Origin: Bacteroidota bacterium
Lineage (GTDB): Bacteria > Bacteroidota > Bacteroidia > Chitinophagales > UBA2359
DNA length: 19,338 nt
Direction: 5' to 3'
Assembly: GCA_020627525.1 (NCBI GenBank)
Contig: JAHDGP010000032.1
Location: forward strand, 1-19,338
Shown: positions 7,952 to 16,295 of the stretch, in pieces
Position numbering within the stretch: the stretch's first letter is position 1
Layout of the letters: each line of letters opens with the position of its first letter
The notes under the pieces: generated by a model
Databases searched by the model: none
What the model saw: the letters and a program-made list of their open reading frames with translations, nothing else
Told to the model about the DNA's origin: nothing
Position numbers and translations under genes: made by a program

Positions 7952-10472
7952 TGTGACTGGCTTTGTGTGTACTGAGTTTATTGCCCAGAGACTTCCAACC
8001 TTTTACGTCAATAAATGCGGCAACATTTAAAATGTCTTCTTCCACTTTTTTGGTTTTACCCTTTCCTTTTGTTACTCGAAACTCAATAACGGGTTCATCT
8101 GCGGTACTCATTGCAATCAATTTTGATCCCTTACTTTCGCTTATGTAACAATAGCGTTGATTGAAAGTGGTGGTCGCAATTTCAAAACGTTTGACATAAT
8201 GACATTTTTTCTCTCCATTGTAATAAACGCAACTAATAATGGCATCTTTGTTGAATTTCTCAATATGAATCAACTGCTCTGGTTCATAGAAATTGGTCAT
8301 TTCAAAATCAGTCATTACATAAGTTCCATCTTTGAAAAACGCCAAGATGTAATCACCCGTGTCGAACGAGCCTAAGTATTCACCTGTTTCTTTTGAGTTT
8401 AATTTTCCATTGGCACGATCAATCCAAATTTCTCTTCCGCCAAGGGTAGAAACACCGATTTCTGAAATGGAAATTTTACGTACTGGCCAACGAGTCAAAA
8501 TATTTCCTTTAGAGTTTCTTCCTTTTACAGCGATGGTAGCAAAGTCGAAATCAAAGTTTTTAGATTTTGCTCTGCAATCAGGGCTTAACTGAACGTTGAC
8601 AACTTCAGCCTCACCGTTCGGGTTGGCAGTAAAGTGCAGTACTTTTGATTTTGGATCACCATTGGTTAGGTCATAAACTTTATCTCTTGTAATGCTGGTT
8701 ACACTAAATCGCTTAACGTAGTTGCGATTGGTTTTTGGGTCGGCGTAAATCATATTGTAAACCCTTCTGTCATCTGATTTTTTCCAAACACCAACATGCA
8801 AGATGCCTTTGCCTACAAAGGTTTTTGTCGCCGTACGAGAAATAATCATTCGTCCATCCTTACGGATGACAATTATATCGTCAATATCAGAACATTCTCC
8901 TACAAACTCTTCTTTCTTTAAACTCGTTCCAATAAAGCCATTTTTGCGATCAACGTACATTTTTTTATTGGCAACAGCTACTTGCTTTACTTGAATTTCT
9001 TGGAAGTTGGTAATGGTAGTTTTACGCTCTCTTCCCTTGCCATATTTTTTTAATAAATTTTCAAAATAATCAATGGCAAAATCATTCAGGTTGTCTAAGT
9101 TGTGCTGTGTTTCCTTAATCCCATCTTCCAGTTTGAGTATTTGTTCATCTGCTTTGAAAGAATCATATTTTGAAATACGCTTAATTCTAATTTCCGTAAG
9201 TCTCACTAAATCTTCTTCCGTAATATCTCGCAATAGGCGTAAACGCTTATCAGACTTTTTCTTTTTGTCCTGAGGAGTAGCAACATATTTTCTCAACCCC
9301 TTGTCGATGGCTTCAAGTACTGCTTCCCAAGTTTCACATTCTTCGATGTCTCGATAAATTCTTTTCTCTATAAAGATTTTTTCCAATGAAGCTAAATGCA
9401 ATTTCTCTTTGAGTGCATTTAGTTTTATCTCCAATTCTTTTTTTAGCAATTCAACCGTATTGGCTGTATTCATTCGAAGCATTTCACTCACTCCAATAAA
9501 CAAAGGCTTGTCGTCTACAATGACACAGGCATTTGGAGAAATTGAAACTTCACAATCTGTAAATGCATACAGTGCATCTCTTGTAACATCTGGCGAAACA
9601 CCGGACGGTATTTCAATAAAAATCTCAACTTCTTTAGCAGTGTTGTCTGTAATTTTCGAGACTTTGATTTTACCTTTATCATTTGCCTTAATGATGGATT
9701 CGATCAAAGAGTTGGTCGTAACACCAAAGGGCACATTTTTGATAACCAACATTTTTTTATCTACCTTGAGAATGTCAGCTCTGACTTTTATTTTTCCACC
9801 TTTCAATCCATCATTGTAATTGCTACAATCCATAGAACCTCCTGCTGGAAAATCTGGAAACAGCTTGAATTTTTTACCTTTTAGTATCGCAATAGAAGCT
9901 TTGACCAATTCAATAAAATTGTGCGGCATTATTTTAGTAGCCAAACCAACGGCAATACCTTCTACTCCTTGCGAAAGCAACAAAGGAAATTTTACTGGAA
10001 GATATTCCGGTTCTTTTTTCCTTCCATCATAAGCCAGTTGCCAGTCGGTAGTTTCTGGGTTGAATACCACGTCCAATGCAAATTTAGTCAGTCTCGCTTC
10101 AATGTATCTTGCCGCTGCCGCTCTATCACCCGTTCTAATATCTCCCCAGTTTCCCTGACAATCTATTAGTAAGTTTTTTTGCCCAAGATTAACCAGGGCA
10201 TCTTCAATAGAAGCATCGCCATGTGGGTGATACTGCATTGTTTGACCAATAATGTTCGCTACTTTGTGGAATCGTCCATCATCCATCTGCTTCATTGCGT
10301 GCATAATACGACGATGGACGGGTTTGAAACCATCTTCGATTTTGGGTACAGCACGTTCTAGAATTACATAAGAGGCATAATCAAGAAACCAGTTTTCGTA
10401 CATTCCCGAAACAGTTCCCAACTGTACTTTTTCATTATTTTCGCTGTTATCCGTATTGTTATTTTCTGCCAT
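7926..10472 (-). CDS. parC: DNA topoisomerase IV subunit A (ParC)
   Basis: Breakage-reunion subunit of a type IIA topoisomerase, which cuts and rejoins both DNA strands to decatenate and relax chromosomes together with ParE. Residues 25-130 contain the winged-helix core: FLDYASYVILERAVP, DGFKPVHRRIMHAM, YHPHGDASIEDAL, GNWGDIRTGD and AARYIEARL, with Tyr123 as the DNA-linking tyrosine. The GNWGDIRTGD...RYIEARLTKFALDVVFNP form is the one I associate with Bacteroidota topoisomerase IV; GyrA typically has GNFGSIDGDSAAAMRYTE. The C-terminal beta-pinwheel region (about 500-835) lacks a clear GyrA box (QRRGGKG), which also favours ParC. At 848 aa the length fits the family. The start is ATG followed by a short Asn/Asp/Glu-rich tail. 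No parE is adjacent in this window. Confidence 0.92.
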   Translation of the reverse strand: MAENNNTDNSENNEKVQLGTVSGMYENWFLDYASYVILERAVPKIEDGFKPVHRRIMHAMKQMDDGRFHKVANIIGQTMQYHPHGDASIEDALVNLGQKNLLIDCQGNWGDIRTGDRAAAARYIEARLTKFALDVVFNPETTDWQLAYDGRKKEPEYLPVKFPLLLSQGVEGIAVGLATKIMPHNFIELVKASIAILKGKKFKLFPDFPAGGSMDCSNYNDGLKGGKIKVRADILKVDKKMLVIKNVPFGVTTNSLIESIIKANDKGKIKVSKITDNTAKEVEIFIEIPSGVSPDVTRDALYAFTDCEVSISPNACVIVDDKPLFIGVSEMLRMNTANTVELLKKELEIKLNALKEKLHLASLEKIFIEKRIYRDIEECETWEAVLEAIDKGLRKYVATPQDKKKKSDKRLRLLRDITEEDLVRLTEIRIKRISKYDSFKADEQILKLEDGIKETQHNLDNLNDFAIDYFENLLKKYGKGRERKTTITNFQEIQVKQVAVANKKMYVDRKNGFIGTSLKKEEFVGECSDIDDIIVIRKDGRMIISRTATKTFVGKGILHVGVWKKSDDRRVYNMIYADPKTNRNYVKRFSVTSITRDKVYDLTNGDPKSKVLHFTANPNGEAEVVNVQLSPDCRAKSKNFDFDFATIAVKGRNSKGNILTRWPVRKISISEIGVSTLGGREIWIDRANGKLNSKETGEYLGSFDTGDYILAFFKDGTYVMTDFEMTNFYEPEQLIHIEKFNKDAIISCVYYNGEKKCHYVKRFEIATTTFNQRYCYISESKGSKLIAMSTADEPVIEFRVTKGKGKTKKVEEDILNVAAFIDVKGWKSLGNKLSTHKASHIKMVEGIK

Positions 10473-10807
10473 AAATTATAATTTGTCCTTTATGCCTTTG
10501 TCTTGTTAGTAAATTTTATCTATTTAAATACTTAGTGTTTTTTAACTTAAAAGAGGCAAAAATAAGGTGTCTATCCCAATTTTTTGCGTCTGTTATTAGA
10601 GTAAATTGTGATTTATTTGAAGTTTTTTGATAATTTTAATGTTTAGCAATATTTAGAAATGGTACTTATTATGATTAATATTGCTACATAATTGCAATCT
10701 TTTGAACCATTTTTACGTAATTTATATTGAATATTAAGCTATATATACAAAATTACTGATTTTAAACGCTACATCATTATCGCTTTTTTATTAATTTTAT
10801 AGATATA
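10473..10807. other. Divergent intergenic region between parC and clpS (335 bp)
   Basis: A very AT-rich gap holding the upstream regions of parC (minus) and clpS (plus). I find no convincing open frame, no RNA gene and no clear repeat. I also could not find a good TTG-N19/20-TAnnTTTG promoter pair for either gene, so the promoters must be weak matches or of another class. Confidence 0.6.
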
Positions 10808-11107
10808 ATGCAAAATTACACAATACAAATGTCTGATACGCTTACTAAAGATAAAATTGACGAGTTGTTGGAAACCGTTGTGACGGAAAGCAAGTCCTTA
10901 CTACTCCACAATGATGAACACAATAGTTTTGAATGGGTTATAGAATGCCTGATTGATATTTGCAGTCATTCATCTTTACAGGCTGAACAATGTGCAATGA
11001 TTACACATTTTAAAGGAAGATGTTCAGTAAAAGAAGGTTCTCATGAGATGCTTAAGCCACTTAAAGACGGTTTGAGTGATCGTGGATTGAGTGTTACAAT
11101 CGAATAA
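10808..11107 (+). CDS. clpS: ATP-dependent Clp protease adaptor ClpS
   Basis: A 99-aa adaptor that binds proteins with destabilising N-terminal residues and passes them to the ClpAP or ClpCP protease. Visible family features are LLLHNDEHNSFEWVIECL (the LxNDxxxxxxxV segment forming the N-degron pocket, near residues 34-51), the AEQCAMITHFKGRCSVKEGS segment (near 61-80; Clp chaperone contact region in known ClpS proteins) and the LKDGLSDRGLSVTIE ending. The length is normal. The ATG start gives a ~33-residue extension before the core, which ClpS proteins normally have as a flexible tail. It is followed at 25 bp by aat, on the same strand and in the same pathway, so the two are probably co-transcribed. 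Confidence 0.9.
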   Translation: MQNYTIQMSDTLTKDKIDELLETVVTESKSLLLHNDEHNSFEWVIECLIDICSHSSLQAEQCAMITHFKGRCSVKEGSHEMLKPLKDGLSDRGLSVTIE

Positions 11108-11132
11108 TTTTTATTGGTTCCCAAATAATTTT

Positions 11133-11816
11133 ATGCTCTACTACTTGACAGAAGAGCTAGTTTTTCCGCCACCTCAATTTGCCACAAGAGATGGAATTTT
11201 GGCTGTGGGAGGCGATTTACGCCCTGAACGTTTATTACTAGCTTATCAATCTGGTATTTTTCCTTGGTATTCTGAGGGAGAACCCGTTCTTTGGTGGTCT
11301 CCAGATCCGCGTTTTGTCATGTATCCTGAAGATTTAAAAGTATCGAAAAGTATGAAGCAAGTGCTTAAAAAAGGCACTTTTGAAATTACGTATGATCAAA
11401 ATTTCACAGAAGTTATAGAAGCTTGTAGTACTGTTCCAAGAGCCGGGCAAATGGGCACATGGATTGTTCCTGAAATGCTTGCCGCATATAATCATTTACA
11501 TAATTTAGGTTTGGCGCATTCGGTGGAGGCTTGGAAAGATGGAGAACTAGTTGGGGGTTTATACGGTGTAGCTATTGGTAATATTTTTTTTGGAGAATCC
11601 ATGTTTGCTAAAGCCAGCAACGCTTCAAAAGCTGCATTTATAACATTGGTGAGAAAGTTGATAGAACATAAGTTTCAGTTAATAGATAGCCAAGTTTATA
11701 CACCACATTTAGCAAGTTTGGGTTGTATCGAGGTTCCTAGGAGTGAATATCTGGACACGCTTCGAGCAGGTATTCAATATCCAACTTTAAGAGGAAATTG
11801 GGGAGAAATTTTGTAA
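11133..11816 (+). CDS. aat: Leucyl/phenylalanyl-tRNA--protein transferase (Aat)
   Basis: Moves Leu or Phe from aminoacyl-tRNA to the N-terminus of proteins that begin with Lys or Arg, making them N-degron substrates for ClpS. Family motifs, numbered from the ATG chosen here: LTEELVFPPPQFATRDGILAVGG (near 4-27), GIFPWYSEGEPVLWWSPDPR (near 41-60), GTWIVPEMLAAY (near 109-120), GGLYGVAIGNIFFGESMFA and NASKAA (near 141-170), and IDSQVYTPHLASLG. The frame is also open from a GTG at 11091, which would overlap clpS by 17 bp. I prefer ATG 11133 because Aat proteins usually begin just before the Y-L-x-EE-x-x-FPPP motif; the product is then 227 aa, typical for the family. Its partner clpS lies directly upstream. 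Confidence 0.93.
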   Translation: MLYYLTEELVFPPPQFATRDGILAVGGDLRPERLLLAYQSGIFPWYSEGEPVLWWSPDPRFVMYPEDLKVSKSMKQVLKKGTFEITYDQNFTEVIEACSTVPRAGQMGTWIVPEMLAAYNHLHNLGLAHSVEAWKDGELVGGLYGVAIGNIFFGESMFAKASNASKAAFITLVRKLIEHKFQLIDSQVYTPHLASLGCIEVPRSEYLDTLRAGIQYPTLRGNWGEIL

Positions 11817-11926
11817 ATTTTTAATTATTTAGTTTGATTGCTTGGAAAAGTGAAATATTTTTTGCAGAAGGTGCCTTCTTCCTATAAGAAGGTTGCGAGT
11901 TGATTTTTCCAGTTGAATAATAGCAT

Positions 11927-11957
11927 AAAACATTCATTTGAAATAAATGTTTTTTAT
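11927..11957 (+). terminator. Candidate terminator hairpin between aat and the PAP2 gene
   Basis: AAAACATTCAT and ATAAATGTTTT form an 11-position stem with one mismatch around a TTGAA loop, followed by further T residues. It lies 110 bp after the aat stop. It overlaps the promoter candidate of the next gene, so only one of the two readings may be right. A second weak stem (CCTTCTT / AAGAAGG, 11874-11892) lacks a T-run. Confidence 0.3.
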
Positions 11958-11967
11958 AGTTAATTTG
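11938..11967 (+). promoter_or_regulatory. Candidate Bacteroidota promoter for the PAP2 gene
   Basis: TTG at 11938-11940 and TTAATTTG at 11960-11967 are 19 bp apart, close to the Bacteroidota form TTG-N19/20-TAnnTTTG (one mismatch at the second base of the -7 box). The -7 box ends 22 bp before the GTG start, implying a very short leader. Confidence 0.45.
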
Positions 11968-11989
11968 CGAAAATTATCAATAAAAACGA

Positions 11990-12562
11990 GTGTTAGAAAA
12001 AATCATAGAATGGGACCATTATTGGTTTGAAAAAATAAACGGAGAATTTACCTTTGGGTTTTTGGATCAATTAATGCCATTGGTTTCTGAACCTGAATGT
12101 TGGATTCCGCTTTATTTGTTTATACTTGTTTTTGTAGTTCTTAATTATCCAAGTGGAAAAATAAAAATACTCTTAGCAATAATATTAACTGTTGTAATTA
12201 CTGATCAATTAACCAGTTCTATCATTAAACCTTTTTTTGGAAGACTGCGTCCTTGCCATATCCCTGAGACTTTCGAAAACCTAAGATTGTTGGTAAAATG
12301 CGGTTCTGGTAAAAGTTTTGTTTCAGGACATTCCGCCAATCATTTTGCCCAAGCTTTTTGTTGGATCGCTCTTTTTGGAAGGCGTTTTAAGTGGATAATT
12401 CCTGTTTTGATTTTATGGGCTGCGATGGTCGCTTACAGTCGTGTTTATATTGGTGTTCACTTTCCTGTTGACATAATAGTTGGTGCATTTTTAGGAGCAA
12501 TCTTAGGATATGCGATTGGTTCCTTAGGGCTTTATTTGGTTCATAAATATGATAATAGATAA
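11990..12562 (+). CDS. PAP2-family membrane phosphatase
   Basis: A 190-aa integral membrane enzyme of the type 2 phosphatidic acid phosphatase superfamily. Members remove phosphate from lipid phosphates or pyrophosphates such as undecaprenyl pyrophosphate or phosphatidylglycerophosphate. All three active-site motifs are present: Lys80-x6-Arg87-Pro88 (KPFFGRLRP), Ser112-Gly113-His114 (in VSGHSANH, where most members have PSGH), and Ser150-Arg151-x5-His157-x3-Asp161 (SRVYIGVHFPVD). Hydrophobic segments near 38-53, 58-75, 118-130, 134-149 and 162-183 suit five or six membrane spans. The start is GTG; no in-frame ATG precedes it in the leader. The exact substrate cannot be told from sequence. It is flanked by unrelated genes and has its own promoter candidate. 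Confidence 0.88.
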   Translation: MLEKIIEWDHYWFEKINGEFTFGFLDQLMPLVSEPECWIPLYLFILVFVVLNYPSGKIKILLAIILTVVITDQLTSSIIKPFFGRLRPCHIPETFENLRLLVKCGSGKSFVSGHSANHFAQAFCWIALFGRRFKWIIPVLILWAAMVAYSRVYIGVHFPVDIIVGAFLGAILGYAIGSLGLYLVHKYDNR

Positions 12563-12718
12563 AGTAAAATATAAAAACCTACAACGTTCATAAAAGTTAC
12601 TTTTTGCAATTTTGTTTTTGCGCCACAAAACCTGAGTTTAAATAAAAATATTAGGTTATTTGTAAGAAATTAGAATCTTTGTAATCTAACTATCGAAACT
12701 AAATTATTATAATTTGTG

Positions 12719-12749
12719 TTGATGAGAAATATAAAGCAAAAATACTTTG
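12719..12749 (+). promoter_or_regulatory. Weak promoter candidate for the ABC transporter genes
   Basis: TTG at 12719-12721 and ATACTTTG at 12742-12749 have a 20-bp spacer. The -7 box keeps TTTG but not the TA at its start, so this is a partial match. The rest of the 258-bp gap 12563-12820 shows no gene or repeat. Confidence 0.3.
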
Positions 12750-12820
12750 CGAACTATTCTTCAACAAAATTTGATGTGAAGTTGCATTATTTTATTTCTC
12801 ATTGTTAACTAAAAAAGCCT

Positions 12821-13597
12821 ATGATAGAAGTATCGAATCTGGTCAAAACCTACACCTTGACGAAACAGCAAAAGAAAGAATTGCAAACCACTGCCGGTTC
12901 AATAAATGCAGTAAATAATGTTAGTTTTAATTGTACACCTGGACGGGTTTTTTCTTTGCTTGGACCCAATGGTGCAGGAAAAACAACAACGCTTCGGATG
13001 ATTGCAACAATTTTGAAACCGACTTCTGGCAATGTGCGAGTGAGTGGATACAGCGTTGTGGATGAACCAGATCAGGTCCGCAAAAGCATTGGTTTTTTGA
13101 CAGGTTCGACCAACTTGTATGAACGATTGACACCTGAAGAAATCGTAAAATACTTTGCCGATCTGCACGGAATTAGCAAAGCAGATTTTAAAAATAGAAA
13201 AGAAGAATTGTTTGATCGTTTGGGTATTAATGAGTTTGCGAAAAAGCGCATAGGACAAATGTCAACCGGAATGAAGCAAAAAGTTTCCATTGCCCGAAGT
13301 ATGATTCACGATCCAAGCGTTGTAATATTTGATGAGCCTACCTCTGGACTGGATGTGATTACTGCTAGTAGTATTATTGATTTGATAAAGCAATGTAAGC
13401 AAGAAAATAAGACCGTAATTTTTTCTTCACACATAATGAGTGAAGTAGATTTGTTGTGCGACGATCTTGCCATTATAGCTAAAGGGAATCTTGTTTTTAG
13501 TGGATCAATGGATGATTATCGAGCGCAATCGGAAGGGAAGTCGCTTACCGAAACATTTATTGATGTAGTCAATGCCAATCAAATTATTAACGCATAG
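12821..13597 (+). CDS. ABC transporter ATP-binding protein (NatA-like)
   Basis: Nucleotide-binding subunit of an ABC-2 type exporter, 258 aa. Visible motifs are Walker A GPNGAGKTT (48-56), Q-loop region GFLTGSTNLYERLTPEE (91-107), signature region MSTGMKQKVSIARSMIHDP (147-165), Walker B VVIFDEP with catalytic Glu172, D-loop SGLD (175-178) and H-loop His204 (FSSH). The signature reads STGMKQ in place of LSGGQ, as is common in NatA and other ABC-2 exporters. It is followed after 66 bp by its permease on the same strand. The pair resembles the NatAB sodium exporter of Bacillus, but the substrate cannot be decided from sequence, so no gene symbol is given. The ATG start is well placed. Confidence 0.93.
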   Translation: MIEVSNLVKTYTLTKQQKKELQTTAGSINAVNNVSFNCTPGRVFSLLGPNGAGKTTTLRMIATILKPTSGNVRVSGYSVVDEPDQVRKSIGFLTGSTNLYERLTPEEIVKYFADLHGISKADFKNRKEELFDRLGINEFAKKRIGQMSTGMKQKVSIARSMIHDPSVVIFDEPTSGLDVITASSIIDLIKQCKQENKTVIFSSHIMSEVDLLCDDLAIIAKGNLVFSGSMDDYRAQSEGKSLTETFIDVVNANQIINA

Positions 13598-13663
13598 GGA
13601 AGGGGTGAATAATTGTCTGTTTTGGATAGTTATTGATTTTCCATACCTAAAAAATTTTGAATA

Positions 13664-14839
13664 ATGAAGACGATATTAACAGTTATAAGAAAAGAGTTGT
13701 TAGATACTTTAAGGGATAAACGTACATTGATTACTGCAATATTATTACCAATGTTATTGATTCCAGTATTGATGTTTGGTGTAACCAAATTGCAAAGTAG
13801 TATATTGAAAAAGGAGCAAACCAAAGACATTAAAATAGCTATTTATCAAGCTCCAGAAAGTTTTGCTAATTACCTTCAAGATGAAAGTATTGAGATTGTT
13901 GAAGGCTTAGATATAGAAGATGCAAAGGCAGCTGTTGAAAATGACAGCATTGATGCAGTTTTAGAATTTGCCCCAGACTTTCAAGCAAATGTGGATCAGA
14001 TGAAATCGGGAACGATAAATTTGAATTACAAGACAACGGAGCTGATGTTGTATAAAAGAATTTCTGGTAAGATTGAAGTATTTAAAACGGATATTTTACA
14101 AGACAGGGTAAAACAACTAAACATTACAACGGAGGCGATAAATCCTGTTGTGATCCAGCAAAACGACATGGCTTCCAGTAAGGAAAGGTTGGGTAAAATT
14201 TTTGGTGGATTTTTGCCTTATATGTTTATAATAATGTGCTTTTCCGGATGCATGTATCCGGCATTAGATTTGATTACAGGGGAGAAAGAAAAGGGTACAA
14301 TTGAAACTTTGTTAACTGTTCCTGCTTCACGATTTAATATTTTGTTGGGTAAAATGTTGACCATAGCTTTTGTCGGTTTGTTCTCTGCCATTATGATTAT
14401 TTTAGGGCTTTTCATTTCATTAAAATTATTTCCAGATATTCCAGCAGAATTTCTCACAGCAATCAACGGAGTGATTAGTGTAAAATTTGTCTTGATGATG
14501 TTTGCAATGTTGATTCCTTTGAGCGTCTTTTTTGCAGGTGTGTTATCTGCCCTGGTAGTGCGAGCAAACAGTTTTAAAGAGGCTCAAAGCATCGTTACCC
14601 CTCTCACTTTCGTTGTACTGATTCCTGCAATGCTGGCAATGCTTCCAGGTATAGACCTCACTTGGAAGACGGTATGGATTCCAATATTAAACATCGCCCT
14701 TGCGACGAAGGAAATCATCGCCGAAACAATTGAAATGAAGTACTTTTTCGTGATAGTTGTTTCACTAATAATTTTTGCATTACTTTCCGTAATTTACAGC
14801 CACAAACAATTTTCTAAAGAAAATATGGTTTTGAAGTGA
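13664..14839 (+). CDS. ABC-2 type transporter permease (NatB-like)
   Basis: Membrane subunit partner of the preceding ATPase, 391 aa. The cytoplasmic N-terminus (TVIRKELLDTLRDKRTL) is followed by a first membrane span (about 22-41), a large external domain (about 42-178), then five or so further spans between 185 and 385. The ABC-2 coupling segment GEKEKGTIETLLTVPASR is present near residue 205-222. The layout (one span, large soluble domain, membrane core) and the DTLRDKRTL start are those of NatB-like permeases and related Bacteroidota exporters. The gene is complete and starts with ATG. It is probably translated from the same mRNA as the ATPase gene. Confidence 0.9.
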   Translation: MKTILTVIRKELLDTLRDKRTLITAILLPMLLIPVLMFGVTKLQSSILKKEQTKDIKIAIYQAPESFANYLQDESIEIVEGLDIEDAKAAVENDSIDAVLEFAPDFQANVDQMKSGTINLNYKTTELMLYKRISGKIEVFKTDILQDRVKQLNITTEAINPVVIQQNDMASSKERLGKIFGGFLPYMFIIMCFSGCMYPALDLITGEKEKGTIETLLTVPASRFNILLGKMLTIAFVGLFSAIMIILGLFISLKLFPDIPAEFLTAINGVISVKFVLMMFAMLIPLSVFFAGVLSALVVRANSFKEAQSIVTPLTFVVLIPAMLAMLPGIDLTWKTVWIPILNIALATKEIIAETIEMKYFFVIVVSLIIFALLSVIYSHKQFSKENMVLK

Positions 14840-14856
14840 TTTTTTAACATTTCTAC

Positions 14857-14879
14857 TTGATTGAAAATCAGTTGTTTTT
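14857..14879 (+). terminator. Weak candidate terminator after the ABC permease gene
   Basis: TTGATT and AATCAG form a 6-bp stem (one G-T pair) around a GAA loop, followed within three bases by TTTTT. It lies 18 bp after the permease stop codon. The stem is short and AT-rich, so support is limited. Confidence 0.3.
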
Positions 14880-14882
14880 GTA

Positions 14883-14914
14883 TAGTGAAGTGATCAGTTC
14901 CAAAAGTTATGCCA
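14883..14914. repeat. GATC-centred intergenic repeat, copy A
   Basis: TAGTGAAGTGATCAGTT and the following CCAAAAGTTATGCCA match 17311-17342 at about 28 of 32 positions by eye. The core AAGTGATCAGTT is one base short of a perfect 12-bp palindrome. It lies after the ABC permease gene and about 115 bp before the head-GIN gene. Confidence 0.6.
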
Positions 14915-15027
14915 TTTAACATTTAAATCAATGGTAAATTTGTTTTGATATTTCAACTTATGATATAAAACCAAGTCTTTATTATTTGTAAAATAGTAAG
15001 TTTTAATTTAAAAAATAAAATTTAATT

Positions 15028-15804
15028 ATGAAGCATTTATACCTTTGTTTGATAACCGCAATGAGTTTGTTTGTTTTTGTAAGTTGTGATAACTGTATTG
15101 ATGGTGATGGGGCAAAAGTAACACAAACGATCAATGTCGCCGATTTTGACGGAATTGATTTACAAATGAGTGGTGATGTAAATTTAACAGATGGAGATCA
15201 ACAAGTGGTGGAGATAGTGGCATCTCAAAGAGTGATTGATGAAATAGTGAAGGATTCAGAAGTTGTAAATGGAATTTGGGAAATTGACTTAGATGGCTGC
15301 TACAGAAACTTGGATGTTGTGATAAATATAACTAATCCGCAATTTTCAAAAATTGAGTTAACTGGCTCTGGAGATATTAACTCTACAAATACTTTATCAA
15401 TGACTGAAAATACTGAAATTGATGTTTCTGGATCAGGCGATCTTGATCTCAGTTTGAAAGGGATGGATGAAATAAATGCAGATGTTTCTGGTTCGGGAAA
15501 TGTAGATTTGAGTTTTGGCGAGATTGATAAAATGCGTATAGATTTAAGTGGGTCTGGAGATTTTGAAGCTAGTGGTTTTGCAAAAGATCAAGAAATTGTA
15601 TCATCAGGATCTGGAGATATAGACAACTTTAATTTAGATTCTAAAGACTGCACAATTGAATCTAGTGGCTCTGGAAACATTGCGGTTAGGGTAGAAGACT
15701 TTTTGTCAGTTGAAGTAACAGGTTCTGGAAATGTTTGTTACAAGGGCAACCCGAATGTGATCAGTGATGTTACGGGTAGTGGAGATTTGCTAGATTGTAA
15801 TTAG
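15028..15804 (+). CDS. Head-GIN domain lipoprotein (DUF2807 family)
   Basis: A 258-aa predicted lipoprotein. The signal peptide ends in the lipobox FVFVSC with Cys20 as the lipid-bearing residue. The rest is the DUF2807 or head-GIN fold, a right-handed beta helix with rungs marked by S/TGSGD or SGSGN: LTGSGDINS, VSGSGDLDL, VSGSGNVDL, LSGSGDFEA, SSGSGDIDN, SSGSGNIAV and VTGSGNVCY. The first part (INVADFDGIDLQMSGDVNLTDGDQQ) is the usual entry to this fold. Members are widespread in Bacteroidota and have been named putative auto-transporter adhesins, but their function is not established. The next gene begins only 14 bp after this stop, so the two may share an mRNA. The ATG start is fixed by the signal peptide. 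Confidence 0.9.
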   Translation: MKHLYLCLITAMSLFVFVSCDNCIDGDGAKVTQTINVADFDGIDLQMSGDVNLTDGDQQVVEIVASQRVIDEIVKDSEVVNGIWEIDLDGCYRNLDVVINITNPQFSKIELTGSGDINSTNTLSMTENTEIDVSGSGDLDLSLKGMDEINADVSGSGNVDLSFGEIDKMRIDLSGSGDFEASGFAKDQEIVSSGSGDIDNFNLDSKDCTIESSGSGNIAVRVEDFLSVEVTGSGNVCYKGNPNVISDVTGSGDLLDCN

Positions 15805-15818
15805 AGTATTTGTTTGTT

Positions 15819-16295
15819 ATGAAATTTTCAATTACTTTAGAAATTGACTCACAAGCTTATCATAAAGCTACTTTGATTAATGATTTATCAAATAAGTTGG
15901 AATCTTATTTTGCAGAAAAGTCTTATGGAGAAGGTATCCAAAATTATTTGGTTGGATGTATTTGTATAAAAACGCAGCCTGGATATGAGGATTGGAATAA
16001 AAAGAGAAAACCTAGGTATAAGGATGTTAGGAAAGTGAAATTACCAGATAAGGAAGTTGAGTTAGTAGAAGTGAAAGAATATACTTATGATATAAAAATT
16101 GACAATGAACTGTATGATGAATTTATAGCTGCTTCTGAAACGGAAAGCCTTAGGATCATATTTGAATTACTAAAAGAGTCATTGTCGAACTTGGATAAAC
16201 TACCCAAAAAAGTAAAAGACTTCGATTCAGAATGTTTCAAAGAAGATTTTCTTGCGTTTTTTGAATTGGAAGGAATTGCAAGTCCAGTATCTTAA
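15819..16295 (+). CDS. 158-aa protein resembling polymorphic-toxin immunity proteins (Imm44-like, tentative)
   Basis: A soluble alpha+beta protein with no signal peptide. The N-terminal half has beta-rich segments with QNYLVGCICIKTQPGYEDW; the second half begins with the strand KEYTYDIKIDNELYDEFIAA and then two helices (SLRIIFELLKESLSNLDKL and KDFDSECFKEDFLAFF). That second half resembles my memory of the Imm44 immunity family (a strand, then a D-x-F/Y-x-x-x-x-x segment, then helices around KDFDxxxFxxD), but I cannot verify this. The frame is open from a TTG at 15810; I choose ATG 15819. It starts 14 bp after the head-GIN stop. A decayed copy of the neighbouring metallopeptidase gene's 3' end begins at its stop codon, which supports a link to that gene type. 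The alternative is an unrelated small cytoplasmic protein. Confidence 0.6.
   Translation: MKFSITLEIDSQAYHKATLINDLSNKLESYFAEKSYGEGIQNYLVGCICIKTQPGYEDWNKKRKPRYKDVRKVKLPDKEVELVEVKEYTYDIKIDNELYDEFIAASETESLRIIFELLKESLSNLDKLPKKVKDFDSECFKEDFLAFFELEGIASPVS

Noticed and set aside
7963..10361. Several plus-strand frames of 60-136 aa inside parC
   Set aside because: They are mirror frames of a strongly conserved gene, with no family motifs and no supporting context.
7926..10472. Assignment as DNA gyrase subunit A
   Set aside because: The GNWGDIRTGD/RYIEARL form and the lack of a clear GyrA box favour topoisomerase IV subunit A.
11091..11132. GTG start for aat that overlaps clpS
   Set aside because: The 14 extra residues are not like Aat N-termini; ATG 11133 places the YLTEELVFPPP motif at the usual distance.
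12850..13290. Minus-strand frames of 60-119 aa inside the ABC ATPase gene
   Set aside because: They lie opposite conserved Walker A and Q-loop codons and show no protein-like features.
15810..15818. TTG start for the 158-aa gene
   Set aside because: An ATG lies three codons downstream and is the more likely start.
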